A stretch of DNA of 64,000 bases from Actinoplanes sp. DH11. GTDB taxonomy: Bacteria > Actinomycetota > Actinomycetes > Mycobacteriales > Micromonosporaceae. The notes under the pieces are model-generated. The model was not told the origin of the DNA. It was given only the letters and a program-made list of their open reading frames with translations, and searched no databases. Below are positions 48,609-57,558 of the stretch, piece by piece. The stretch spans positions 124,001 to 188,000 of the forward strand of contig NZ_JAHWGU010000017.1 in NCBI RefSeq assembly GCF_020873875.1, written 5' to 3'. How positions within the stretch are numbered: the stretch's first letter is position 1; each line of letters opens with the position of its first letter. The position numbers were made by a program, and so were the translations under genes.

Positions 48609-51600
48609 TCACCCGTTCGGACGGTCAGCGTCCTTCGGGTCGTCGCGCTTCGGAACGTCGTTGTCACGGTCGCGATCGGCGGCGGGCCGACCGGCGACGG
48701 TACGGCGGCGGCGCCGTTCCGAGCTGGCGGCGAGCAGTTCGGCGGCCTCTTCCCGGTAGCTCAGCGTCCGCGAGACCTTCTGCTGCTTCTCCGATGCCGG
48801 CGGCTTCGGGCGGGGTTGCGGTTTCGGCTGCGCTGGGGCTTGCGCTTTCGACTGCTCCGGAGCTTGCGGGTGCGACTGCCCGGTGGCTTGCGCCTCCGGC
48901 TGCTCCGGGACCTGGCCCGGCTGCTTCGCGTTGGGCACAGTCTTGGACGCTCGGGCCTTCGACTGCCCTGGTGCCTGCGCCCTCGGCCGATTCGACGCCT
49001 GCGTTGCCGCCTGCTCCGAGCCCTGCGACTTGGGCTGACCCGGCTCCTGCGGTTCTGCCTGCTTCGGCGCCTGAGGTTTCGCCTGTGCTGGGGCATCGGA
49101 GCCCGGCTGAGCTGCGGCCTCAGATCCCGGCTGCGTCGGGGTGTGGTCGGCCGGCTGCTCCGGTGCGGGCACTTTGCCGGTCTTGCCGGCGGCCCGGGCG
49201 GCGACCGATTCGGCGGCTTTGAGCCATGCTGCCGGTACGCGGCGGCTCGTACCGGACTTCCCGGCGGACGCCGACGGCTTCCCGGCGAGCCGGCTCTGCG
49301 CTCGGGTGAGCGGATTGTTGGCGGGCTTCTTGCGCACCGGTCCGGCGGGTTCTGGCTGCGCCGGAACCGCGTTCGCCCGCGCCTCCCCGAACCCGGACGC
49401 CTCGACGGCATGCATCGAAGCGCGGTCCGCCGCCGCAGCCGAGCCGTCGCCAGCGGCCACGTTGTCGTCCTCGCGCGGCGCGGCCGTCGCAGGCTCGGCG
49501 TCTTCCGGTTCGGCGGACTTCGGCTCGGCCTCCGCCGGTCGAGGCGCCCCCGGCTCCGCGGCCTTGTCTGTCGAACCTTGGCCCCCGAGCCCCTCGACTG
49601 CCGACGCTCCGGCGACCGCTGTGTCCTTCGGCATCGGCTTGCCGGCGGGCGGCCGGCCGGATTCGACGGTGTGAATCGAGGAACGGGTCTCCGGCAATGC
49701 CCGGACACCACCGCTGCCCGGCGCCTTCGTTCCCGCTGTCTTCTCCGTGGTCGATCCGTCCGTCACCGCTGCGGGCGGGTCGACCGCAGCCTGCGCATGC
49801 CGGCCTTCCTCACTCTGCCCGGGCGGGTCGACCGCAGCCTGCGCATGCCGGCCTTCCTCACTCTGCCCGGACGGGTCGACCACAGCCTGCCCAAGCAAGC
49901 CGCCCAGAGCCGGGCCGCCCAGAGCCGGACCATCCACAGCCGGGCCGGACGGATTGCGCACAACCTGCCCGGACGAGGCGGCAGGGGCCTGCTCGGACTG
50001 ATCGACTGCCGGGTGGTCGGGTCCGGGTGCCTTCTCCTCAGTTGCATCCGGTGCGGGCGCCGACCGGCTGGGGATGGGCAGGATCGGACGCTTCGGGCTG
50101 TCGGCCTCGTCTTCCTCGGACTTTTGCTGATTCTTTTCGGTCTGGGTGGGCTTGGCTGCCCTCTCCGCCTGGTCGTCAACGGGGGTGGGTTCTGTCTTTG
50201 CGGTCGCGGCAGGCGCGGCGTCCGGAGCGAGATCCACGATCGATGCCGGGTGGACGTCAGAAGCGCCCTGCTCAGGAGCGGACGGCGCGTCGGTGCGAGC
50301 GGTTTGCTCAGGAGCGGACGGCGCGTCGGTGCGAGCGGTTTGCTGCAGAGCGGATGGTGCGTCGGTGCGAGCGGCCTGCTCGGGAGCGGGCGGCGCGTCC
50401 GTGGGACTGATCCGGTACGGGCCCATGTGGGTCAGGCCGGTCGCGTTCCAGTCGGTGGCGGCCGGGCCCGTGTGCAGCGCGATCCCGGAGACGGCCAGGC
50501 TTGGCGATGCCGAGACCCCGGCCGGGGCGGCGGGCGAGCTGGGAGTGGGTTCGGACGCTGAGCCGGCGGCCGGGGCAGTCGTCGGCTTGCCGGCCGGGGC
50601 GGCCGGTGGGGTGGCTGCGGGCTTTGTGGTCTGGCTTGCGGTTCGGCGCTGGTCTGCGGCCTTGCGGGCCTGCTTCCGCGAGATACCGGGCCGGATGTTT
50701 CCGCCGCCCTGGCGTGGCGCCTCGGCCAGGTTGCCTGGGCGCTCGTTCCAACTCTGACCGGTCGAGGAGGAATCCGCGCCCGCCGACACCCCAAGATCCG
50801 GGGCAGACCCGGAGGCCGCCGCAGACCCGGAGTCCGGGGCGGACCCGGGGGCCGCCGCAGACCGGGAAGCCGGCGCGGACCCGGAAGCCGCCGTAGACCC
50901 GGAAACCGGCGCGGATCCAGAGGACGCCGCGTCCGACCCCTCGGTAAGCAACGTGCCCGGCGCCTCCGAAAGAACAGCCTCCGTAAGAACAGCCTCGGGA
51001 AGACCAGCCTCCGGAAGAACAGCCTCCGGCGCCACGTCGGCTTCGCTTTCGGTGGCGCTTGCTTTGCGCGGGGAAGCGATGGGCGCGTCAGCCCGTACCG
51101 CTGAAGAGGCTTTCCGGGCCGCCGCCTCCCGGAGGCGTGCCGCTGCCCGCGCCTCGGTCTGCCGGGCGCGTTCCGGTGCTGTCGCGGCGACCCAGGCGCC
51201 GACCGCGGTGGCGTGGAATTCGGGGATGTCGCCGGGTGCGGCGGTGCGGCGGTTGGTGCGGCGGGCGGGGATGGGACCGGGTTGCATGGCCGAGAGTGCC
51301 GGGGTTTCGCCGAGCAGGTTGAGGGGGCGGCCGGGGGCGGGTGTGGGGGTGTCGGGGAGCGCGAGCGGGGCGCTGGTCCGGCTGGGTGCCGCGCCGCTGC
51401 CTGCCGGCAGCTGCGGTTTGGGCGCTTTCGGCGGCCAGGAGAACTCGGGCAGGGCGGGTGGGCGCGCCGGGCGGGAGTCAGCGAGGGTACGGGGCCGGTG
51501 CGCACCACCGGGCCGGCTTCCGCGGATGTTGGGCAGGGGGGCGCCGATGGCGTACATCAGTTCCGGCACCTGGCTGGGTTCGACGACGTAGACGACTTCG

Positions 51601-52250
51601 CGGCGCCGGCCGGGCCAGGCGAGGACGACGACGCTCGCCATGATGAGCAGGGTGCCGAGTGTGATCAGGCCCCAGGTGCTGGAGTTGAGCCAGCTGGGGC
51701 GGACCTCGGCGACGGCGGCGAGCCGGTTCACGGGTGCGCCGCCGGGGCTCATCAGGACGAGGCTGTACGGCCCGCCGGTGAGTTCGCCCGGCACCAGGTT
51801 GAGCTGGCCGTTGCCGGTACGCGTCCAGAAGGCCTGCTGCCCCGGGATGCCGGCGGGAACCCGCGGTCCGAGCACCCGTTCCGTCGTGACCGGGAGGGCG
51901 CCGGTGCCGATGTCGACGGCGTCCACCCGGGTGTGCGGCACGCCGGCCAGGTAGCGGCTGACGTCGGCGGCCGGAGCCAGCCCGACGAACGCCGCACCGT
52001 CGGTGGTGGCGGCGGCCAGGCGCAGCCGGGTGTCGCCGATGCGCGCGAACGGGGCGTCGTCGCGCAGCAGCCGATCGATGTCGGGTACCACCACCGCGTA
52101 CCCGGGGATCGCGAGTTTTTGCAGCTCACCGCTGAACGCGCCACCCGGGTCGCGATGCTGCATCAACGCCCACAGCGCGCCACCCGCCAGCAGCGCGGGC
52201 AGCCCGACGGTGAGTAGGAGCATGCCGAGGATCGTGCGGAACACCCGCAT
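48609..52250 (-). CDS. Very large membrane-anchored disordered repeat protein
   Basis: 1213 residues from ATG 52250 (GGGGGAG site). A first membrane helix (about 5-30) and a second (about 200-225) enclose an extracellular domain of about 170 residues that could be a folded beta domain (LAIPGYAVVVPDIDRLLRDD). Everything after residue 230 is predicted cytosolic and almost wholly disordered: Ala/Pro/Glu/Ser-rich with many repeat types, ending in a short basic helical region (VSRTLSYREEAAELLAASSE). No enzyme domain is seen. It may be a signalling or polar scaffold protein. The continuous frame, good start and membrane helices show a real gene; function unknown. Confidence 0.72.
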   Translation of the reverse strand: MRVFRTILGMLLLTVGLPALLAGGALWALMQHRDPGGAFSGELQKLAIPGYAVVVPDIDRLLRDDAPFARIGDTRLRLAAATTDGAAFVGLAPAADVSRYLAGVPHTRVDAVDIGTGALPVTTERVLGPRVPAGIPGQQAFWTRTGNGQLNLVPGELTGGPYSLVLMSPGGAPVNRLAAVAEVRPSWLNSSTWGLITLGTLLIMASVVVLAWPGRRREVVYVVEPSQVPELMYAIGAPLPNIRGSRPGGAHRPRTLADSRPARPPALPEFSWPPKAPKPQLPAGSGAAPSRTSAPLALPDTPTPAPGRPLNLLGETPALSAMQPGPIPARRTNRRTAAPGDIPEFHATAVGAWVAATAPERARQTEARAAARLREAAARKASSAVRADAPIASPRKASATESEADVAPEAVLPEAGLPEAVLTEAVLSEAPGTLLTEGSDAASSGSAPVSGSTAASGSAPASRSAAAPGSAPDSGSAAASGSAPDLGVSAGADSSSTGQSWNERPGNLAEAPRQGGGNIRPGISRKQARKAADQRRTASQTTKPAATPPAAPAGKPTTAPAAGSASEPTPSSPAAPAGVSASPSLAVSGIALHTGPAATDWNATGLTHMGPYRISPTDAPPAPEQAARTDAPSALQQTARTDAPSAPEQTARTDAPSAPEQGASDVHPASIVDLAPDAAPAATAKTEPTPVDDQAERAAKPTQTEKNQQKSEEDEADSPKRPILPIPSRSAPAPDATEEKAPGPDHPAVDQSEQAPAASSGQVVRNPSGPAVDGPALGGPALGGLLGQAVVDPSGQSEEGRHAQAAVDPPGQSEEGRHAQAAVDPPAAVTDGSTTEKTAGTKAPGSGGVRALPETRSSIHTVESGRPPAGKPMPKDTAVAGASAVEGLGGQGSTDKAAEPGAPRPAEAEPKSAEPEDAEPATAAPREDDNVAAGDGSAAAADRASMHAVEASGFGEARANAVPAQPEPAGPVRKKPANNPLTRAQSRLAGKPSASAGKSGTSRRVPAAWLKAAESVAARAAGKTGKVPAPEQPADHTPTQPGSEAAAQPGSDAPAQAKPQAPKQAEPQEPGQPKSQGSEQAATQASNRPRAQAPGQSKARASKTVPNAKQPGQVPEQPEAQATGQSHPQAPEQSKAQAPAQPKPQPRPKPPASEKQQKVSRTLSYREEAAELLAASSERRRRRTVAGRPAADRDRDNDVPKRDDPKDADRPNG
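49773..49910 (-). repeat. 48-bp repeats in the large disordered protein gene
   Basis: GCGGGTCGACCGCAGCC recurs at 48-base spacing (about 49773, 49821 and a diverged copy at 49869). The unit encodes AQAAVDPPGQSEEGRH on the minus strand. Confidence 0.88.
50269..50412 (-). repeat. 36-bp repeats in the large disordered protein gene
   Basis: TGCTCAGGAGCGGACGGCGC and variants start at 50269, 50305, 50341 and 50377, four units of 36 bp. They encode RTDAPSAPEQTA on the minus strand, where acidic and Pro residues recur every 12 residues. Confidence 0.9.
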
Positions 52251-52348
52251 CTGTTCTCCCCCTTCCCGGGCCGTACCGCCAAGACCATACAGAGGCAAAT
52301 AACCCCAAAGTGGTCAAATCGGTACGGCGTCCCTGAATGAGATGCGAA

Positions 52349-52380
52349 ACGGCCCGGCCTCTCGAGGAGAGCCGGGCCGT
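52349..52380 (-). terminator. Stem-loop downstream of the CopC-CopD gene
   Basis: ACGGCCCGGC (52349-52358) pairs perfectly with GCCGGGCCGT (52371-52380), with further pairing in CTCTC/GAGAG inside. It lies between the CopC-CopD stop and the promoter of the large repeat protein. No T-run. Confidence 0.6.
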
Positions 52381-52397
52381 GGTGCCGGGGTGCGGGG

Positions 52398-54044
52398 TCA
52401 GGAGACCTTGGCGGTCATGGTCAGGGTCGACTGGTCGATCTCGCTGGTCCGGGCGGTGAACTTGAACGTCCACTCGCCGGCCGCCGGCAACGCGATGTCG
52501 CCGATCGCGTGGAAGTCGGTGATCCGCAGCAGCGGAATCTCGATCGGCTCGATGCCCGCGCTGGTCAGCGCCGCGGTCGCCTTCCACTCGACCACGGGGA
52601 GCGGCTTGTTGTCGGGCGTGTAGGCGTACAGGTGGATCGAATTGTTGCCGACCGCCGCCGGGAAGAGGTCCACCTTGAGCGACATCTTCGGCGCGGTGAT
52701 CGTCTGGCTGACGGTGCTGACCGTGGAGGTCTCGGCGGCCTCGGCGGTCCGCGGCGGCGAGATCTGCACCAGCGCCGAGGTGACACCCAGCACCACCGCG
52801 GTGATCGCCAGCTCCACCGCGACGATCCTGCGGAGCGGACCCGGCGACTCCTCGGCGGCGCGTTCCTTGACGAGCTTGCGGGAGTACGCCGCCACGCCGA
52901 TCACGATCGCCGCCAGGGCCACCTTCGCCAGGATGAGCCGGCCGTAGGTGCTGTTGATCAGCCCGTCCAGCGTCGACACCTCGATCAGCGCCTGCACCAC
53001 ACCGGCGAAGACGAGCGCGGCGACCGCAGTGGCCGCCCAGCGCGACCAGATCGGCAGGATCGCGCCGAGCTCCCGCCCGTTCGCCTGGCGCAGCAGGAAA
53101 CCGAAGAGCATCACCAGACCGCCGAGCCAGACCGCCATCGCCGCCAGGTGGATCGCGTCGATCACCACCGAGACGCCGGCCACCGGTGAGGCGGTCGGGT
53201 GCCCGGTCAGCGGCCAGGTGGCGAGCGCCGCCACCCCGAGCACCCCGAGCAGGGCCAGGTCCAGCTTCGACTCGCCGCCGCCGGACCCGACGAGCAGCGG
53301 CCGGAGCAGGAACGCCGCGGCGATCACCACGCCGAGACGGACCAGCATCACCGCGCCGAACGTGCTGCCGAGCACGTCCCGCAGGTCGCCGACGCGGACG
53401 TCGAACAGCCCGGTCCCCAACGTGTACGGCGCCTGCAGGTAGAGCGCCACCAGGGTGCTCCCGGTGACCAGCCCGATGCCCGTCCAGATCAGCCGGCCCG
53501 GACCGCGCCGGGACAGCCGCTGCGGCCAGAGCAGAGCCAGCACCAGCACCGGGCCGACCAGCAGGACGAGTCCCGCGTACCCCAGATATTTCGCCACCGG
53601 GATGAGGCCGCGCACCACCGGGTCGGCCGGCGCCTCGCCCGCGGTGTCGGTCGGCGGCGTCGAGGCCGCACCCACCGAGTAGCTGATCGTGCCGGCGACC
53701 GGATGGCTGTCCGCGGAGATCACCCGGTAGCTGACCAGGTACGTCCCCCGGCCGCCGCCGGAGCGCAGCGGGATCGTCACCTCCGTGCCGCTGACCGTCG
53801 GGTCACCCTGGTTGGCCTGCGAACCGTCCGGCGCGATCACCCGGATCTTGCCGGAGAGCAGCTGCACCGACTCGCTGAACGTCAGGGTCACCCGAGGCGG
53901 CGCGTCCGGCACGATCGTGCCGTTGCCCGGGTCGCTGCCGACAAGTGCCGCGTGCGCGCTCGCCGGCGCGGCGGACAGCAGAGTCCCGAAAAGCCCGAGC
54001 AGCAAACCGGCCAGCACAGCCAGCACTCGGCGGCGGTCAGTCAA
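52398..54044 (-). CDS. CopC-CopD fusion copper-resistance/uptake membrane protein
   Basis: 548 residues from the TTG at 54044 (GGAGT seven bases before). A signal peptide is cleaved before HAALVGSDPG so that a histidine becomes the mature N-terminus, as needed for Cu(II) binding in CopC; the second ligand is in SADSHPVAG. Residues 150-400 are about eight membrane helices of CopD type (VIDAIHLAAMAVWLGGLVML), followed by an extracellular YtkA/FixH-like beta domain (about 445-548). It handles copper at the cell surface. It is transcribed away from the ECF sigma-MauE-DsbA operon, which may share copper or thiol biology. Confidence 0.92.
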   Translation of the reverse strand: MTDRRRVLAVLAGLLLGLFGTLLSAAPASAHAALVGSDPGNGTIVPDAPPRVTLTFSESVQLLSGKIRVIAPDGSQANQGDPTVSGTEVTIPLRSGGGRGTYLVSYRVISADSHPVAGTISYSVGAASTPPTDTAGEAPADPVVRGLIPVAKYLGYAGLVLLVGPVLVLALLWPQRLSRRGPGRLIWTGIGLVTGSTLVALYLQAPYTLGTGLFDVRVGDLRDVLGSTFGAVMLVRLGVVIAAAFLLRPLLVGSGGGESKLDLALLGVLGVAALATWPLTGHPTASPVAGVSVVIDAIHLAAMAVWLGGLVMLFGFLLRQANGRELGAILPIWSRWAATAVAALVFAGVVQALIEVSTLDGLINSTYGRLILAKVALAAIVIGVAAYSRKLVKERAAEESPGPLRRIVAVELAITAVVLGVTSALVQISPPRTAEAAETSTVSTVSQTITAPKMSLKVDLFPAAVGNNSIHLYAYTPDNKPLPVVEWKATAALTSAGIEPIEIPLLRITDFHAIGDIALPAAGEWTFKFTARTSEIDQSTLTMTAKVS

Positions 54045-54181
54045 GACGCACTCCGTTCCCGGTCATGGACTTCCGGTGTTTCCGGTCATGGACTTCCGGT
54101 GATGGACGCTGAGTCGCCCGGAAGCACTTGCATGGTTCCAGATGCGGACCGGAACTGCCGATTCGCGTAGCATCACTGCTC

Positions 54182-54730
54182 GTGACGGCAGGTGAGCAAG
54201 AGACGGACGAGACCACCGCGCTGGCTCTGGCCGCCCGCGACGGCGACCGGGCGGCGCAGGCCGCGTTCGTGCGAGCCACCCAGACCGAGGTCTGGCGGTT
54301 CACCGCCGCACTCATCGATCCGGGTACCGCCGACGATCTCACCCAGGAAACCTATCTCCGCGCGTTCCGGGCGCTCGACACGTTCGCCGGCCGCTCCAGC
54401 GTGCGCACCTGGCTGCTCGGCATCGCCCGGCGCACCTGCGCCGACCACCTCCGCTCGGTGGTCCGCCGGCGGCGGCTCGACACCCGGCTCGCCGCACAGG
54501 CCGCCACCGAGCTGCCCGTCCCCGACCCGGCACACCGGCTGACCAGCGCCGACCTGCTCAACCGGCTCAGCGACGAGCGCCGGACGGCGTTCGTGCTGAC
54601 CCAGGTCCTCGGCCTCTCCTACGCCGAGGCGGCCGAGGTGGAGGGCGTTCCGGTGGGGACGATCCGCTCCCGGGTGGCCCGCGCCCGCGACGAGCTCATC
54701 ACAGCTGTTTCCCAGGCACAGGCCAGCTGA
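54182..54730 (+). CDS. ECF sigma factor
   Basis: 182 residues if starting at GTG 54182; ATG 54128 is an in-frame alternative that would add 18 residues and intrude on the divergent promoter. Region 2 contains WRFTAALIDPGTADDLTQET and YLRAFRALDTFAG; region 4 contains LSDERRTAFVLTQVLGLSYA and GVPVGTIRSRVARAR. It resembles the SigC/SigL-like ECF group. The membrane and thiol-redox genes 95 bases downstream in the same direction, and CopC-CopD in the other, are likely targets. No anti-sigma gene is adjacent. Confidence 0.9.
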   Translation: MTAGEQETDETTALALAARDGDRAAQAAFVRATQTEVWRFTAALIDPGTADDLTQETYLRAFRALDTFAGRSSVRTWLLGIARRTCADHLRSVVRRRRLDTRLAAQAATELPVPDPAHRLTSADLLNRLSDERRTAFVLTQVLGLSYAEAAEVEGVPVGTIRSRVARARDELITAVSQAQAS

Positions 54731-54824
54731 GAACGGGTCTTCCGGCCCTGCGTGTGACGCCCGTCCCCGGGCCACGATGATCGGGAACTGGGGCGGGACG
54801 AACAGCGTCTAACGGGGCGTGACC

Positions 54825-55292
54825 ATGGAAAGAACCTGGCCGTGGATCTCCACGGCGGCACGGCTCGGCCTGGCCGCGGTGTGGCTGGTCGCCGGCGGGC
54901 TCAAGGTCGGTGACCTGGCGGCCTCGGCGCGCGCGGTTCACGCGTACCAGTTGATGCCCTATGACATCTCCAAGATCGTGGGCGCCGCCCAGCCGTTCCT
55001 GGAGATCGCCCTCGGGCTGCTCCTGCTGGCCGGGCTGGCGGTGCGGCTCACCGCCGGCATCTCCGCCGTCCTCCTGGTGATCTTCATTGCCGGGATCGTG
55101 TCGGCGTGGGCGCGCGGCCTGCAGATCGACTGCGGGTGCTTCAGCACCGGTGGTGAGCTGGCGGCCGGGTCGGATCCCGCGTACGGGGTGGACATCCTGC
55201 GGGACCTCGGGTTCCTGGCACTCGCCGGAATCCTGCTGTGGCGGCCACGGAGCCGGCTCTCAGTTGACAGCGTGCTGATGGGGGAACGATGA
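54825..55292 (+). CDS. MauE/DoxX-like membrane protein
   Basis: 155 residues from ATG 54825 (a GTG six bases earlier is also possible). Four membrane helices, with LGLAAVWLVAGGLKVGDLAA and later LQIDCGCFSTGGE. The cysteine pair (CGC) after the third helix and this order match the MauE family, which supports disulfide formation and cytochrome or methylamine dehydrogenase maturation. The gene overlaps the DsbA-like gene by four bases (ATGA), a combination widely seen in actinobacteria. It likely recycles electrons for the thiol oxidase. Confidence 0.88.
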   Translation: MERTWPWISTAARLGLAAVWLVAGGLKVGDLAASARAVHAYQLMPYDISKIVGAAQPFLEIALGLLLLAGLAVRLTAGISAVLLVIFIAGIVSAWARGLQIDCGCFSTGGELAAGSDPAYGVDILRDLGFLALAGILLWRPRSRLSVDSVLMGER

Positions 55293-56029
55293 GCAAGGGC
55301 AAACGGGACCGGACCACCCAGGCCCGGGAGATCGTCGCGAAACAGCAGGCCGCCGAGCGACGGCGCAAAGTGACCCTCTGGACGTCGGTCGGCGTGGTCC
55401 TGGTGCTTTTCCTCGCCGGCTTGGTCGGCTACACCGTGATGTCGCGTCAGGACGACGGCACCCTCGTCACCCCGGCCGCGGCGGTCGACGACGGCACCGC
55501 GTTCGCGGTCGGCAACGGCCCGGTCACCGTCGACGTCTACGAGGATTTCCTCTGCCCGGCCTGCGCCAACTTCGAGAAGGCCAGCGGCGCCACACTGCAG
55601 GAGATGGCCACCGCCAGCAAGATCACTCTGCGGATCCACCCGGTGGCGATCCTGGACCGGTTCTCCAACGGGACGGAGTACTCGACGCGCTCCGCCGGAG
55701 CCGCCGCCGCGGCCGCCGAGGAGGGCAAGTTCCTCGAACTGCACAACGTGCTCTACGCCAACCAGCCCGCCGAGAACAGCGACGGCCTGAGCAACGACAA
55801 AATCGTCGAGCTGGCGAAGTCGGTGGGCCTGACCAGCGAGACTTTCGCGACGGCGGTGAACGAGGGAACCTACAAGGCGTGGGCGACCAAGGCGACCGAG
55901 AAGTTCTCCGACCGCGACTTCACCGGCACGCCGACGATCGTGGTCAACGGCACTCAGCTGACCGGGCCCGGCGACACCGTGCCGACGACCGAGCTGCTCA
56001 CCCAGACCATCGAGAAGGCGGCCGGGTGA
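55289..56029 (+). CDS. Membrane-anchored DsbA-like thioredoxin-fold protein
   Basis: 246 residues. A Lys/Arg-rich cytosolic N-terminus is followed by one membrane helix (about 30-50) and an extracellular thioredoxin-fold domain (from about 70) with active site C89-P-A-C92 in EDFLCPACANFE and the cis-proline in FTGTPTIVVNG. It oxidises or shuffles disulfides in exported proteins. It overlaps MauE upstream (ATGA) and the membrane protein downstream (GTGA), so the three are one translational unit. Confidence 0.92.
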   Translation: MSKGKRDRTTQAREIVAKQQAAERRRKVTLWTSVGVVLVLFLAGLVGYTVMSRQDDGTLVTPAAAVDDGTAFAVGNGPVTVDVYEDFLCPACANFEKASGATLQEMATASKITLRIHPVAILDRFSNGTEYSTRSAGAAAAAAEEGKFLELHNVLYANQPAENSDGLSNDKIVELAKSVGLTSETFATAVNEGTYKAWATKATEKFSDRDFTGTPTIVVNGTQLTGPGDTVPTTELLTQTIEKAAG

Positions 56030-57066
56030 GGCGACTCCTCCCGCTGCTGCTGGTGGTGGCCGGTTTGCTCCTCGGGCCGGCCACGCCCGCGTTCGCGCAC
56101 GCCGGCGACACCACCGAGGTCAGCTCCTACCGGACCCAGGTCACCGGCTTGAGCAGCCCCTTCGACGGCCTCAGCGTCCGCGTTGTCGAAGGTGGCGCCC
56201 GCCTCGAACTCACCAACGACAGCGGCCGGCCCGTCGAAGTGCTCGGCTACTCCGGGGAGCCGTACCTGGAGGTCCGCCCCGACGGCACCTGGGAGAACGC
56301 GAACTCACCGGCCGCCTACGTCAACCAGACCCTAGGCGGCGAAACCCCGCTGCCGGCCGGCGCCGACCCCACCGCGGCACCCGCCTGGCGTCAGATCTCC
56401 ACCGACACCACGATCCGCTGGCACGACCGGCGCGCCCGCCGGGTCGACGCCGGCCTCCTGCCGCAGGCCGCCGCCGACCCCGGCTCCGAGCACCGGCTGC
56501 GGGAATGGGCGATCCCGCTGCGCGACCAGGTGCGGACCTTCGAGATCCAAGGCACGCTCGACTACGAACCGGCGCCGGTGACCTGGGCCTGGTGGGCGGG
56601 CGCGGCCCTGCTGGGTCTGGCCGTCACTCTCGTCGCACACCGGTGGGCGGCCGGCTCGGCGCGATGGCTTGCGCTCATCGGGGGGCTTGCTTCTCTGGGG
56701 TACGCGTACGCCCGCACCGCCGACGGCGCAGGCTGGTCCGGCGTCCTCGTCCTCGCCGGCCTGCTCGCCTGCGCGGCCGCGTACCGTGACCCGCCCTTCT
56801 ACCTGGCCCTGTCCGGTTTCGTCCTGGCCGCGTTCGCCGGGTTCGGCAGCGCCGACGTCTTCTTCGCCTCGGTCGTCCCGGCGGCCGGGCCGGGCTGGCT
56901 CGCCCGCACCGCCGTGTCACTCGCCATCGGGATCGGCGGGGGGCTGGCGCTGACCGGGGTGTTGCGGATCCGGGCGGCGACGCCGGCGGCCGCCCCCTCG
57001 ACCCCCGCCTCCGCCTCTGCCTCTCCCTCCGCCTCTGCGGCGGACTCGGCCGTTGGCTCGGCCTGA
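56026..57066 (+). CDS. Exported domain plus multi-helix membrane protein of unknown function
   Basis: 346 residues from GTG 56026, which overlaps the DsbA-like stop (GTGA). A signal peptide ends before HAGDTTEVSS, again leaving a mature N-terminal histidine as in the CopC-CopD protein next door. An extracellular beta domain (about 25-180, VEVLGYSGEPYLEVRPDGTW) precedes about five membrane helices (185-315) and an Ala/Ser/Pro tail. No name is recognised. The N-terminal His and operon context suggest a metal- or redox-related envelope function. A 35-bp tandem repeat begins at its stop codon. Confidence 0.75.
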   Translation: MRRLLPLLLVVAGLLLGPATPAFAHAGDTTEVSSYRTQVTGLSSPFDGLSVRVVEGGARLELTNDSGRPVEVLGYSGEPYLEVRPDGTWENANSPAAYVNQTLGGETPLPAGADPTAAPAWRQISTDTTIRWHDRRARRVDAGLLPQAAADPGSEHRLREWAIPLRDQVRTFEIQGTLDYEPAPVTWAWWAGAALLGLAVTLVAHRWAAGSARWLALIGGLASLGYAYARTADGAGWSGVLVLAGLLACAAAYRDPPFYLALSGFVLAAFAGFGSADVFFASVVPAAGPGWLARTAVSLAIGIGGGLALTGVLRIRAATPAAAPSTPASASASPSASAADSAVGSA

Positions 57067-57155
57067 CCTGCCGGCCCGGCCACGGGTATTGGCTCGGCCT
57101 ACCTGCCGGCCCGGCCACGGGTATTGGCTCGGCCTACCTGCCGGCCCGGCCACGG
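57066..57155. repeat. 35-bp tandem repeat directly after a stop codon
   Basis: Two full units starting ACCTGCCGGCCCGGCCACGG at 57066 and 57101 and a partial unit at 57136. The first begins on the final base of the preceding gene's stop codon. The units are identical, so the duplication is recent. Confidence 0.92.
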
Positions 57156-57184
57156 CGGCGCCCGACGCGCTGTCCAGGTCGCGA

Positions 57185-57261
57185 TGTTGATCTGCTGGCG
57201 GAGCGAAATCGCGGTTCAGACCCCATGATCACAGCGATTTCGTAGCGCTAGCAGATCAACA
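57185..57261. repeat. 77-bp nested palindromic element, copy 2 (inverted)
   Basis: The same length and structure as 15661-15737 but in the opposite orientation: outer arms TGTTGATCTGCTGGCG (57185-57200) and CGCTAGCAGATCAACA (57246-57261), inner arms GAAATCGC (57205-57212) and GCGATTTC (57234-57241). After reverse-complementing, the first 42 bases equal copy 1 exactly, and the mismatches are confined to the centre and the other arm. It lies in a gene-free stretch. Confidence 0.85.
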
Positions 57262-57558
57262 TCCCGCCGTGGCCCGGGCGCGGCGGGCCGCTGACCACAA
57301 CCGGTCCCCCGGCGATGTCCCGACTCGGTCGCACCGCTGCCCTCCCGAGTACATGACTCGGTGCGTACGACCCCATTGATTACGTTTCCGTACGCCGCCG
57401 GGACCACCGTTTCCCGCTTTCTCCGACGCATTCGATGACGAATTCCGTACCGCCTCTGAACTGCGAAAACACCAATGTGCCAATTAGCGGCTCAGGGGTG
57501 ACGGCGGTTCGTGGTGCGGCGGTAACGTTCGGTTGTGGCAATTCGCTGAGGAGGACCG
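57262..57558. other. Intergenic region before speD
   Basis: Just under 300 bases. The part from 57360 is less GC-rich and holds the speD promoter region; the ribosome binding site GAGGA precedes ATG 57559. No other structure was recognised. Confidence 0.5.

Noticed and set aside
48609..52250. Long uninterrupted open frames on the strand opposite to the large repeat protein and several other genes
   Set aside because: In DNA of this GC content the third-base bias leaves other frames open. Their translations are Arg/Pro/Gly-rich without domains, while the chosen strand has a start, ribosome binding site and membrane helices.
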